A DNA stretch of 64,000 bases, from positions 45,614-109,613 of the forward strand of contig NZ_VSSR01000020.1 of assembly GCF_008123515.1 (NCBI RefSeq), in the 5' to 3' direction. Below, in pieces: positions 24,589-32,395 of this stretch. The translations under genes were made by a program, and so were the position numbers. The notes below the pieces were generated by a model, which was not told the DNA's origin, ran no database searches, and saw only the letters and a program-made list of their open reading frames with translations. The stretch's first letter is position 1. Each line of letters starts with the position of its first letter. Origin of the DNA: Bradyrhizobium cytisi. GTDB taxonomy: Bacteria > Pseudomonadota > Alphaproteobacteria > Rhizobiales > Xanthobacteraceae.

Positions 24589-25284
24589 ATGTCGCTCAAA
24601 CTCTACGAACTCGTTGGCACCGACGCCTCGCGCCCCTTCAGCCCTTACTGCTGGCGCACGCGGATGGCGCTGGCGCATAAGGGGCTGACGGCGGAATCGC
24701 TGCCCTGGCGCTTCACCGAGAAGAGCGAGATCGCGCCTCACGGCTCGGAGAAGGTCCCGGTGCTGTTGCATGATGACAAGCCGGTGGTCGATTCCTGGAC
24801 GATCGCGAATTATCTCGAAGACCATTTTCCGGATCGCCCATCGCTGTTCGGCGGCGAGGGCGGCCGCGCCATGGCGCGCATGCTGAACGCGTGGGGCGAC
24901 ATCGCCATCATTGGCGGCATCTTTCCGCTGATCATCGCCGACATTCCGAAGAATCTCGCCGAGGTCGATGCCGCCTATTTCCGCAAGTCGCGCGAGGCGC
25001 GGTTCGGCAAGCCCCTGGAGGAAGTCCAGGCGAGCCGCGACACCGGAGTCATCGCGTTCCGCAAATCGCTGGAGGTGATGCGGCAGACGTTCAAGACGCA
25101 AGCTTATCTCGGCGGCAGCGCGCCGAACTACGCCGACTACATCGTGTTCGGCGGCTTTCAGTGGGCGCGAGTGGTGAGCCCGTTCAGGCTGCTTGAGGCC
25201 GATGATCCCGTCTATGCCTGGCGCGAAAAGCTGCTCGATGCCTTCGACGGCATGGCGCGGAAGTCGCCAGGGTTTGCGGTGTAA
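24589..25284 (+). CDS. glutathione S-transferase family protein, first of three
   Basis: A 231-residue cytosolic GST. The thioredoxin-like N-terminal domain contains FSPYCWRTRMALAHKGL. Next come KVPVLLHDDKPVVDSWTIANYLE, which supplies the cis-Pro and the SN/ST glutathione-binding position, and the all-helical C-terminal domain. The FSPYCWR motif with a Cys near the N-terminus is close to beta-etherase (LigF/LigE-like) or omega/maleylacetoacetate-isomerase type GSTs. The substrate is unknown. The ATG at 24589 directly follows a palindromic repeat, and no SD stronger than a short A-rich site is visible. Confidence 0.88.
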   Translation: MSLKLYELVGTDASRPFSPYCWRTRMALAHKGLTAESLPWRFTEKSEIAPHGSEKVPVLLHDDKPVVDSWTIANYLEDHFPDRPSLFGGEGGRAMARMLNAWGDIAIIGGIFPLIIADIPKNLAEVDAAYFRKSREARFGKPLEEVQASRDTGVIAFRKSLEVMRQTFKTQAYLGGSAPNYADYIVFGGFQWARVVSPFRLLEADDPVYAWREKLLDAFDGMARKSPGFAV

Positions 25285-25289
25285 GCTTC

Positions 25290-25378
25290 GTAGGGTGGGC
25301 AAAGGCGCAACGCGCGGTGCCCGCCATCTCTTCAGATGCAATGAAGGTGGTGGGCACGCTTCGCTTTGCGTACCCTAC
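25290..25378. repeat. GTAGGGTGGGCA palindromic repeat, copy 2
   Basis: It begins GTAGGGTGGGCAAAGGCGCA, with TGGTGGGCACGCTTCGCTTT toward the end and TACCCTAC as the last bases. It lies between the convergent GST gene and the CWC-type gene and overlaps the last codons of the latter. Confidence 0.88.
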
Positions 25379-25572
25379 GATACCGCCGCCGCCTTGCGCA
25401 AACACTCCCGGCATAGGCAATCCTCGCCCTTGACCGGCATCGGCAGTCTTGCCGTCTCCTCCGCGCACCAGCAATTGCCCGAGAGGTCGCAGCCGAACTC
25501 GGTGCCGCAGCGGGAACAGGCGAGGCGGCGCGGAGCCGGTGGCGTGAGCGTGATTTCTTTCGGATTTGTCAT
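25375..25572 (-). CDS. cysteine-rich CWC-type protein
   Basis: A 65-residue protein with seven Cys. CSRCGTEFGCDLSGNCWCAEE carries the CWC signature (Cys-Trp-Cys), and CLCRECLRKA closes the metal-binding set. This matches the cysteine-rich CWC family of short bacterial proteins, which probably bind zinc or another metal. The function is unknown. The final codons lie in repeat copy 2. It is divergent from the DUF1800 gene. Confidence 0.85.
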   Translation of the reverse strand: MTNPKEITLTPPAPRRLACSRCGTEFGCDLSGNCWCAEETARLPMPVKGEDCLCRECLRKAAAVS

Positions 25573-25686
25573 GATTTACGCAAAAGCTTTGCCGTCATTT
25601 TCATGTCGGGTTCATCTCCGGCTGCGGTATATTAGGCGCCGCGCACAGAGCAGGGAAGCGGTTGGCACCGCGCGGAGGACAAATCG

Positions 25687-27240
25687 ATGGCCCGCGATTC
25701 GCAAGCCGCCCTCGTCGCGCTGAACCGCTTCGGCTTCGGCGCCCGCGGCGGGGCCTCCGGCGATCTCATCAATGCGGCCTCCGATCCGCGCGGCTTCGTG
25801 AAGGCTGAACTGGCGCGGCCCTTTGGCGCGCTGCTGGAGGCGCCGGGCCTGCAATCGACGCCGCAACTAGGCCAAGCCGCGTTCGCCTATCAGGACCAGG
25901 TCAAGCAGGCGCGCGAGGCGGCGGCGAAGGCCGGCGCGCCGGCTGAATCGCCGCCGCAGGCGCCGGCCGATCAGAAGCTGCGTCGCAATCTCTCGCTGAA
26001 CACGGTCGCGACCGAGATCGCCGCCGGCCAGATGGCCGAGGCGAAGCCGGCCGACAGTGCGATGAAGCCTGACGGCATGCAGCCCAATGCCGCCGCGCCT
26101 GCTGCTGCAAAACCGGCGCAACCGCTCAACGTCATCCAGAAGACCTTTCGCGCCGAAGCGCTGGCGCGCCTGCAGCGCGCGACGCTGGTCGAGTGTGGCT
26201 TCACCGAGCGTCTGGTCGTGTTCTGGTCCAATCATTTCTGCATCTCTGCGAACAAGGGCGAGCTGGCGCGGATGTGGGCCGGCGCCTTCGAGCGCGAGGC
26301 GATCCGTCCGCACGTGCTCGGGCGCTTTGCCGATATGCTCAAGGCGGTCGAGCAGCATCCGGCGATGCTGTTCTTCCTCGACAACCAGCAATCGCTCGGA
26401 CCGGATTCGCGCGCAGGCCAGAACCGCAAGCGCGGGCTGAACGAGAACCTCGCGCGCGAGATCATGGAGCTGCATACGCTCGGTGTCGGCGGCGGCTATA
26501 CGCAGGAGGACGTCACCTCGCTGGCGCGGATCATCACGGGATGGACCTTTGCCGGAAGGCAGGGGCAGCTCGGGGCACCCGGCTCGTTCGTGTTCAACGC
26601 CAACGCGCACCAGCCAGGGCCGCAGCTGCTGCTCGGCAAAACCTACGAAGCGATTGGCCTGGCGCAGGGCGAAGCCGCGCTCGGCGACATCGCGCGCCAT
26701 CTCTCGACCGCGAATTTCATCGCCACCAAGTTCGTCCGGCACTTCGTTGCCGACGATCCGCCGCCCGCGCTCGTTGCACGGTTGCGCGATGTCTTCGTCA
26801 GGACCGATGGCGACCTCAAGGCGCTTGCCACGGCGATTGTCGATTCCGACGAAGCCTGGAAGGCGCCGCTGACCAAGATGCGCTCGCCCTATGATTTCGT
26901 GATCGCGAGCGGCCGGCTGCTTGCGCGCGTGCCGGAAGATCCCGGCGGTTATCTCGGCAATCTGAACCTGCTCGGCCAGCCCTTGTGGACACCGGCCGGA
27001 CCGAACGGTTTTCCGGACACGAGCGCCGCGTGGGCCGCGCCCGAAGGCATGAAGCTCCGGCTCGACATCGCTTCGCAGATGGGTGCGCGGCTCGGACCCA
27101 ACATCGATCCGCTTGATCTTCTTGAATTCGCCGCCGCCGATGCTGCGTCAACCGAAACACGCAAAACCATCGAGCGTGCGGAATCGCGCCAGCAGGCGCT
27201 GGCGCTGCTGCTGATGTCGCCGGAACTGCAGAGGAGATGA
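25687..27240 (+). CDS. DUF1800 family protein
   Basis: A 517-residue protein. ALVALNRFGFGARGG is the family start. TLVECGFTERLVVFWSNHFCIS, LENLAREIMELHTLGVGGGYTQEDV (here in part) and ITGWTFAG are the conserved DUF1800 core, which carries a His and several acids. A low-complexity Pro/Ala insert lies around residues 75-140. The family is always found next to a DUF1501 gene and is inferred to be envelope-associated, of unknown activity. The start at 25687 has a GGAGG-like site. The stop overlaps the DUF1501 start. Confidence 0.9.
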   Translation: MARDSQAALVALNRFGFGARGGASGDLINAASDPRGFVKAELARPFGALLEAPGLQSTPQLGQAAFAYQDQVKQAREAAAKAGAPAESPPQAPADQKLRRNLSLNTVATEIAAGQMAEAKPADSAMKPDGMQPNAAAPAAAKPAQPLNVIQKTFRAEALARLQRATLVECGFTERLVVFWSNHFCISANKGELARMWAGAFEREAIRPHVLGRFADMLKAVEQHPAMLFFLDNQQSLGPDSRAGQNRKRGLNENLAREIMELHTLGVGGGYTQEDVTSLARIITGWTFAGRQGQLGAPGSFVFNANAHQPGPQLLLGKTYEAIGLAQGEAALGDIARHLSTANFIATKFVRHFVADDPPPALVARLRDVFVRTDGDLKALATAIVDSDEAWKAPLTKMRSPYDFVIASGRLLARVPEDPGGYLGNLNLLGQPLWTPAGPNGFPDTSAAWAAPEGMKLRLDIASQMGARLGPNIDPLDLLEFAAADAASTETRKTIERAESRQQALALLLMSPELQRR

Positions 27241-28460
27241 TGATGATCGACTGCGTCGAAAACCGGCTCCTCACCTCGCGCCGCGGACTCTTGCTCGGCG
27301 GCGCGTCCTTTGCTGCCTGGGCCTATTTGCCGAAATTCGCGCGCGCGGCCGATGGGCGCGATCCCCGGCTGGTCGTGGTGATCCTGCGCGGCGCGCTTGA
27401 TGGGCTCGCGACCGTCGCGCCGGTCGGCGACCCCGACTATGCCGGCCTGCACGGCTCGATCGCGCTCGCGGCGGACGGCGCGCATCCCGCGATCATGCTC
27501 GATACTTTCTTCGCGCTGCATCCGGCGATGCCGGAATTCGCGCGGATGTATCGCGCGCAACATGCCGCGGTGATCCATGCGGTGGCGACACCCTATCGCG
27601 ATCGCTCGCATTTCGACGGCCAGGACGTGCTCGAGAGCGGTTATGCCGGCCCGGGCCGGGTGCAGTCCGGTTGGCTCAACCGCGCGCTGGAAGCGCTGCC
27701 GCGCGGCGAGCGCGTGTCGAGCGGGCTCGCGGTGGGGCCCACCACGCCGCTGGTTCTGCGCGGCAATGCGCCGACCGTCGGCTGGGCGCCGGTCGCGCTG
27801 CCGCAGGCCGACGACGACACCGCGATGCGGCTGGTCGATCTCTACCGTCATCGCGATCCCGCTTTGGCTTCGGCACTGTCGCAAGGCCTCCAGTTGGAAA
27901 AGGCCGCGAGCGGCGACGACATGAAGCCGAAGCCCGGCAATGCGGTCGCGCAGATGCGGCAGGTCGCGCGCGGTGCCGCAAAACTGATGGCGGCCGATGA
28001 CGGTCCGCGCATCGCCGCACTCGCCTTCGACGGCTGGGATACGCATGCCAACGAGGGTGGTCCGGTCGGACGTCTCGCCTTCCTGCTCGGCGGTCTCGAC
28101 GGTGCGCTCGCCGAATTCGAAAGCGGCCTCGGCGATCGCTGGCGCGACACTGTTGTTGTCGTCGCCACCGAATTCGGCCGTACCGCGCGCATCAACGGCA
28201 CCGACGGCACCGATCACGGCACAGCGACCGTCGCGCTGCTCGCCGGCGGCGCGGTGAAGGGCGGCCGCGTCATCTCCGACTGGCCCGGCCTCAAGCTCGC
28301 CAACCTCTTTGAGGCCCGCGACCTCAAGCCCACCACCGATCTCCGCTCCGTCATCAAGGGCGTGCTGCAGGGCCAGTTCGGCCTGTCGGATCGCGTGCTG
28401 GCCGAGACGGTGTTCCCGGATAGCGCAAGCGCAAGGCCGATGAAGGGGCTGGTGGTGTGA
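27237..28460 (+). CDS. Tat-exported DUF1501 family protein
   Basis: A 407-residue protein. The N-terminal signal is of the twin-arginine kind, SRRGLLLGGASFAAWAYLP followed by KFARAADG. The body is an alkaline-phosphatase-like or sulphatase-like fold, with LVVVILRGALDGL, HFDGQDVLESG and VVATEFGRTARINGTDGTDHGT, the latter a conserved metal-site-like block. It is paired with DUF1800 upstream, with overlapping ATGA. Three consecutive ATG codons occur at 27237, 27240 and 27243. The last has the best spacing to GGAG, so the real start may be 27243. Confidence 0.9.
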   Translation: MMMIDCVENRLLTSRRGLLLGGASFAAWAYLPKFARAADGRDPRLVVVILRGALDGLATVAPVGDPDYAGLHGSIALAADGAHPAIMLDTFFALHPAMPEFARMYRAQHAAVIHAVATPYRDRSHFDGQDVLESGYAGPGRVQSGWLNRALEALPRGERVSSGLAVGPTTPLVLRGNAPTVGWAPVALPQADDDTAMRLVDLYRHRDPALASALSQGLQLEKAASGDDMKPKPGNAVAQMRQVARGAAKLMAADDGPRIAALAFDGWDTHANEGGPVGRLAFLLGGLDGALAEFESGLGDRWRDTVVVVATEFGRTARINGTDGTDHGTATVALLAGGAVKGGRVISDWPGLKLANLFEARDLKPTTDLRSVIKGVLQGQFGLSDRVLAETVFPDSASARPMKGLVV

Positions 28461-28762
28461 TTTCGACCTCTCCCCGCTCTTTGCGGGGAGAGGTCGGATT
28501 GCGAAGCAATCCGGGTGAGGGGCAGGTCATCGGATACATCTGCGACTTTGTTTGTCGCGAGAAGCGGCTCATCATCGAAGTCGATGGCGGCCAGCACAAC
28601 GGGTCGGCAGCCGACGCGATCCGGGATGAACGCTTGCGCGAAAAAGGCTATAAGATCCTTCGCTTCTGGAACAACGACGTGCTCGGCAACATTGAGGGCG
28701 TTTTGACCATCATTCAAACCGAACTCGCGGAGGCAGCCCCTCACCCCACCCTCTCCCCGTAA
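28457..28762 (+). pseudogene. remnant of a DUF559 (Vsr-like) endonuclease gene inside a repeat
   Basis: Codons 24-90 encode IGYICDFVCREKRLIIEVDGG, then QHNGSAADAIRDERLREKGYK and ILRFWNNDVLGNIEGVL. This is the C-terminal half of a DUF559 domain, the restriction-like Vsr-type fold with the IEVDGGQH catalytic element. The N-terminal half, normally beginning with an RxLRR-MTxAExxLW segment, is absent. The frame's first 22 and last 10 residues come from the two arms of a CTCTCCCC-type repeat. It is probably a non-functional fragment carried with the repeat. A GTG start in the repeat is possible but lacks an SD. Confidence 0.75.
28464..28522. repeat. CTCTCCCC repeat, left arm
   Basis: CGACCTCTCCCCGCTCTTTG then CGGGGAGAGGTCGGATTGCG and AAGCAATCCGGGTGAGGGG. 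This is the left half of the family at 23291-23437. The right half follows only after about 215 bases of DUF559 coding remnant. Confidence 0.88.
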
Positions 28763-28778
28763 GAACGGGGCGAGGGAG
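28737..28778. repeat. CTCTCCCC repeat, right arm
   Basis: CCCCTCACCCCACCCTCTCC then CCGTAAGAACGGGGCGAGGGA. It is the right half matching the arm at 28464-28522. Confidence 0.88.
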
Positions 28779-28818
28779 CGAGAGAGCGGCGCTTGCCTCA
28801 CATCAGGAGACCACCCGC

Positions 28819-29142
28819 ATGTACATCGCCATGAACCGCTTCCGGGTCACCAAGGGATCGGAAGCTGCCTTCGAGCAGGTCTGGTTGTCGCGTGACACGC
28901 ATCTGGACAAGGTGCCGGGCTTCGTCGAATTCCATCTGCTTAAAGGGCCCGAGCTCGAGGACCACACGCTGTATGCCTCGCACACGGTGTGGGCCAATCA
29001 CACGGCGTTCGAGGCCTGGACCAAGTCGGAGGCGTTTCGCGCCGCGCATCAGCGTGCCGGCGACAACAAGCCGCTCTATCTCGGCCATCCCCAGTTCGAG
29101 GGCTTTGAGGTGATGCAGACGGTGGGACACGGCGCCAAATAG
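28819..29142 (+). CDS. IsdG-family heme oxygenase (antibiotic biosynthesis monooxygenase fold)
   Basis: A 107-residue ABM-fold dimeric protein. The catalytic triad of IsdG/HmuQ-type heme oxygenases is visible with the right spacing: Asn6 in MYIAMNRFRV, Trp67 in FEAWTKS and His77 in FRAAHQRA. The segment AWTKSEAFRAAH aligns with IsdG DWLKSDVFKAAH. It should open the heme macrocycle and release iron. Bradyrhizobia are known to have HmuQ and HmuD of this family, usually near heme-uptake genes. No heme transporter gene is nearby here. SD AGGAGA precedes the ATG. Confidence 0.88.
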   Translation: MYIAMNRFRVTKGSEAAFEQVWLSRDTHLDKVPGFVEFHLLKGPELEDHTLYASHTVWANHTAFEAWTKSEAFRAAHQRAGDNKPLYLGHPQFEGFEVMQTVGHGAK

Positions 29143-29159
29143 CGCCGCGTTTCAAAAGC

Positions 29160-30101
29160 TCAGCCCTTGGTGATCCCATCGATCTCGGCAAGGTCGTCCG
29201 CACTCAGCTGCCAGGCGATCGCCTTGACGTTCTGCTCGACCTGCTCGACGCGGGTGGCGCCTGCGATCACGCTCGAGACCTGCGGGCGCGCGGCGAGCCA
29301 GGAGAACGCGAGCTCGAGCATCGAATGGCCGCGCGCCTTCGCAAAGGCCTGGAGCTTCTCGACGATGTCCTCATTGCGCGGCGTGACGTAGCGGTCGCGT
29401 AGCGCCGGCGCCTTGCCGAAGCGCGTGTCGGCAGGGGCTGCTGCGCCGCGCTGGTACTTGCCGGTGAGCAAGCCGCTTGCGAGCGGGAAGAACGGCAGCA
29501 GGCCGAGCTTGTATTCCTGGGCCGCTGGCAGCAAATCCTTCTCGATGTCGCGGACGACGAGACTGTACTCGTCCTGCGCCGAGACGAAGCGGCCGACGTT
29601 CATCGCGCGCGCGGTGAACTCGGCCTCAGCGATGCGCCATGCCGGAAAATTGGAATGGCCGATGTAGCGGACCTTGCCCTGGCGGACGAGATCGTCGAGA
29701 GCGCGCAGCGTCTCCTCCAGCGGCGTCAGCGGATCGTAATCATGCTGCTGGTAGAGATCGATGTAATCGGTCTTCAGCCGCGTCAGGCTGGCCTCGACCG
29801 CATTCATGATGTAGCGGCGCGAGGCGCCCTGCTTGGTGCCGTCGGCCGCCATCGGCTTGGAAAATTTGGTGGCGAGCACGATGTCCTTGCGGCGGTCGCC
29901 GAGCACGGTGCCGAGCACCGTCTCCGAGCCGCCCTGGCCGGCATAGATGTCGGCGGTGTCGAACAGCGTGATGCCGAGATCGATCGCGCGGTGGATCACC
30001 TTGCGCGAGGTCTCCAGATCGGTGCGCTGGCCGAAATTGTTGCAGCCGAGTCCGACTGCGGACACGCGCAGGCCGGAGCCGCCGAGATTACGAATTTCCA
30101 T
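29160..30101 (-). CDS. aldo/keto reductase
   Basis: A 313-residue NADPH-dependent TIM-barrel oxidoreductase. The family start is MEIRNLGGSGLRVSAVGLG. The catalytic set is visible as DTADIYAGQGGSE (Asp and Tyr), VLATKFSK (Lys) and YQQHDYDP (His). Coenzyme binding involves SVIAGATRVEQVEQN near the C-terminus. This is the AKR group related to YajO/YghZ and voltage-gated potassium channel beta-like proteins. The substrate is unknown. The start at 30101 matches the family N-terminus. It is convergent with the IsdG gene, separated by 17 bases. Confidence 0.92.
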   Translation of the reverse strand: MEIRNLGGSGLRVSAVGLGCNNFGQRTDLETSRKVIHRAIDLGITLFDTADIYAGQGGSETVLGTVLGDRRKDIVLATKFSKPMAADGTKQGASRRYIMNAVEASLTRLKTDYIDLYQQHDYDPLTPLEETLRALDDLVRQGKVRYIGHSNFPAWRIAEAEFTARAMNVGRFVSAQDEYSLVVRDIEKDLLPAAQEYKLGLLPFFPLASGLLTGKYQRGAAAPADTRFGKAPALRDRYVTPRNEDIVEKLQAFAKARGHSMLELAFSWLAARPQVSSVIAGATRVEQVEQNVKAIAWQLSADDLAEIDGITKG

Positions 30102-30202
30102 GGGAGATCCTGTCAGACGAGAGCAGACGCCCATTGTGACCGCGGTGCGACACAGCGGCAAGCGTCTGCCTGCGTTGCAGCCATGCTGAAAGGAACTGCG
30201 GA

Positions 30203-30248
30203 CAAAAAAATGCGGCCCCTGTCAGACGCGGCGACTGACGGGGACCGC
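30203..30248 (-). terminator. rho-independent terminator of the GNAT gene, minus strand
   Basis: Read on the minus strand, GCGGTCCCCGTCAG pairs with CTGACAGGGGCCGC (14-bp stem, about two mismatches or G-U pairs) around a 9-base loop. It is followed by A and seven T. It lies about 115 bases downstream of the acetyltransferase stop and in front of the aldo/keto reductase, so it probably ends the former's transcript. Confidence 0.75.
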
Positions 30249-30334
30249 TTGGGGCGCTTGATCGGTGACGGGGGGCCTGATCAGACGCAGGCGCAACTTA
30301 GTCCCGGTGTGTTACGCGCCGGTGACAGGCCGAG

Positions 30335-30343
30335 TTATCCACA
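30335..30343 (+). other. isolated perfect DnaA box TTATCCACA
   Basis: A single TTATCCACA lies in the 3' flank of the GNAT gene. Nothing near it suggests an origin: no second box and no AT-rich unwinding region. It may be chance, or a DnaA titration or regulatory site. Confidence 0.3.
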
Positions 30344-30360
30344 GGGTTGCGACAGCAGGA

Positions 30361-30816
30361 TCAGAAGATCTTGCGATAGACGATGAAGCCGGAGCGTTCC
30401 GCGACCTTGTCGTACAGGCTCTGTGCCGTGACGTTGGTCTCGTGCGTCTGCCAGTACACCCGCGGCGATCCCGCGAGCTTGGCGCGCTCATAGACGCCGT
30501 CAATCAGCGCCGAGGCGACGCCCTTGCCGCGCGCGGCCTCCAGCGTGAACAGGTCCTGCAGATAGCACGACGGCTCGATCGCGGTGGTGCTGCGATGGAA
30601 CAGGTAGTGCGTGAGCCCGAGCAGGCGGCCATCGCTTTCGGCGACCAGCGCATGCACCGGCTCGTAGGCATCGAAGAAGCGCTGCCACGTCACCTTGGTT
30701 ATCTCAGGTGCGAGTGCGGTCGGACCGGAGCGGCCGTAGAAGGCGTTGTAGCCGTCCCACAGCGGCAGCCATTGATCGTAATCCTGTCGAGTGACGGAGC
30801 GAATGGTGAGCGACAT
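30361..30816 (-). CDS. GNAT family N-acetyltransferase
   Basis: A 151-residue acetyl-CoA-dependent transferase. The N-terminal segment TIRSVTRQDYDQWLPLWDGYN is typical of this GNAT subgroup. The acetyl-CoA pyrophosphate loop is EAARGKGVASALIDGVYERA, with QDLFTLE (beta4) before it, and TNVTAQSLYDKVAERSGFIVY is the last part of the fold. The acceptor is unknown, and a small amine or protein N-terminus is possible. The start at 30816 agrees with the family. It is probably monocistronic, ended by the hairpin at 30203-30248. Confidence 0.9.
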   Translation of the reverse strand: MSLTIRSVTRQDYDQWLPLWDGYNAFYGRSGPTALAPEITKVTWQRFFDAYEPVHALVAESDGRLLGLTHYLFHRSTTAIEPSCYLQDLFTLEAARGKGVASALIDGVYERAKLAGSPRVYWQTHETNVTAQSLYDKVAERSGFIVYRKIF

Positions 30817-30889
30817 CTGGAAAATCCACGATCGATGAGGTGTCCTTCATACTGATGAAGGGCGTATCGATCAATTGCGATGTCGCGCA

Positions 30890-31702
30890 TCACTCCGCGA
30901 CGCGCAAGTACCGGGTCAGCTTCCGCCCTGTGGGATCGCGCAGCGAGCGATAGTAATCGGCGCGCGCCGGCGCGTCGGTGTGGCGCACGAGGTCGGTCAC
31001 CGGCGTGTAGCTCAGCATGCGGCCGCCGTCGGGCAGTGCGGTGCAGACGAAACGCAGCACCTCGCCATTGCGCAAATTGATATTGATCGGCGTGGCGTCG
31101 CCGATCCGCACCATCTCCATGCGCTGCGCGATGAAGGCGCCCAGCTCGTCCTCCGGCAGCTCGAAGGCGCCGGTGTCGCGGCCGTGATACATCAGCGCGA
31201 TGAAGGGCGGCTTCTCGTCGGCCTTTTCGTCCGGCAGCGCGAAATAATCGCGGAAGGCGCGGTTGATGAATTCGGCGCGGGTCTCGGCATCGAGCAGCAC
31301 GATGCCGATATCGACCTGGTCGAGCGCTGCCGACAGCCGTGCCGCAGTGGCGTGGTTGTGCCGCTCAGTGGCAAAGGCATCGACCAGACGCTCGCGCATC
31401 AGCCCGGTGATGCCTGCTGTGCCGGCGGTCGTCAGCGCGAGCAGGCCGAGTGGCGCGAGATCGGTCAGGTCAAAGCCGGGCGCGGTGCGGTGGCCGAGAG
31501 ACAGCAGCGCCGCGCCGATTACGGCGATGGCGGCGCTGCCGAGCGCAGACGCAAAGCCCGAGAGCGAGCCGGCCAACGCCACGATGCCAACGAACAGCGG
31601 TGCAAGCGACAAAGCGGGAGCGTGACGGTCGAGCAGGATCGCCAGCAGTGCGATCGCTGCCGTCAGCACGGGACCGGAAATGGCACGCCATCCGAACCGC
31701 AT
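30890..31702 (-). CDS. membrane-anchored PAS domain protein
   Basis: A 270-residue protein. Three or four transmembrane helices occupy residues 8-100 (for example LTAAIALLAILLDRH and ALTTAGTAGITGLM). A PAS-type sensor domain follows (ALDQVDIGIVLLDAETRAEFINRAFRDYFALPDE, described by its ends). There is no kinase, GGDEF, EAL or DNA-binding output. It resembles the N-terminal half of PAS histidine kinases and may work as an isolated sensor or partner protein. Two very small membrane-protein genes lie 130-540 bases upstream on the same strand. Function is inferred only. Confidence 0.82.
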   Translation of the reverse strand: MRFGWRAISGPVLTAAIALLAILLDRHAPALSLAPLFVGIVALAGSLSGFASALGSAAIAVIGAALLSLGHRTAPGFDLTDLAPLGLLALTTAGTAGITGLMRERLVDAFATERHNHATAARLSAALDQVDIGIVLLDAETRAEFINRAFRDYFALPDEKADEKPPFIALMYHGRDTGAFELPEDELGAFIAQRMEMVRIGDATPININLRNGEVLRFVCTALPDGGRMLSYTPVTDLVRHTDAPARADYYRSLRDPTGRKLTRYLRVAE

Positions 31703-31831
31703 GGGCCTGGCTCGTTCCTCCCTGAACGAGATAATTCCGCCAGACTGACCGATGGTTGCACAAGCGCAATCCGATTTCGCGCGGTGCGCTTAAGGGGCGC
31801 TTGCCTTCGTGCTCAAAGCTTTCGGATGATT

Positions 31832-31993
31832 TTAGACCAAATGCACATGCATCATGCGCTGCTGCAGCGCGGGCGCATTCCACGTCGACGTCCCCGGGCC
31901 CTTGCGGGCGCCGACGACAATCAAAAGCGACACCGCGACCAGGATGGCCGCAGTCAGGGTGATTGCAACGACTACCACAGGCGATTTCATCAT
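31832..31993 (-). CDS. 53-residue single-pass membrane protein
   Basis: A short frame starting MMKSPVVVVAITLTAAILVA, with one hydrophobic helix (VVVVAITLTAAILVAVSLLI) and a polar tail that ends MMHVHLV. The two ATG codons are adjacent, and an AGGACA site lies upstream. The coding look, compact frame and presence of a second similar small gene 70 bases upstream support it. The cellular role is unknown. Confidence 0.55.
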   Translation of the reverse strand: MMKSPVVVVAITLTAAILVAVSLLIVVGARKGPGTSTWNAPALQQRMMHVHLV

Positions 31994-32063
31994 TGTCCTG
32001 TCGCGATGCCTGTCGGCGCGGGGCCGCGCGGCACCTTGAAGGCTATCCAGGATGAAACGGGGA

Positions 32064-32240
32064 TCAGACCGGCAGGCCCATCGCCATGGTCGCCTTGGTC
32101 GACAGCACCGTGAGGGTGACGATCAGACAAAGCGAGAGGGCAGCGACGGCGAGCGAGGCCGCGACTGCGTTGGTTAGCCGGGAAGACGAGACGGTATCGG
32201 TTTGGCCCTGAAAGCCGACCGCGCCGGACGCCCGAATCAT
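32064..32240 (-). CDS. 58-residue single-pass membrane protein
   Basis: The frame encodes MIRASGAVGFQGQTDTVSSS, then a transmembrane helix (AASLAVAALSLCLIVTLTVL) and STKATMAMGLPV. It is on the same strand as the other tiny membrane-protein gene (31832-31993), with a gap of 70 bases. The pair may form a small operon ahead of the PAS protein. It resembles short hypothetical proteins of bradyrhizobia. There is no strong SD. Confidence 0.55.
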   Translation of the reverse strand: MIRASGAVGFQGQTDTVSSSRLTNAVAASLAVAALSLCLIVTLTVLSTKATMAMGLPV

Positions 32241-32395
32241 GGCCTAAATCCTTCAACGTGCGAGCGAATCACCCGCGACGCCGAACAACTTCACAATTTC
32301 AGCGGGCAATAATGGGGCGGCAGTTGCACCGAAAGCGGCGGGAATAGGGCAAAGGTTAACGCAGTGCCCGCTATTTCTTAACGTTGCACCGGTTT

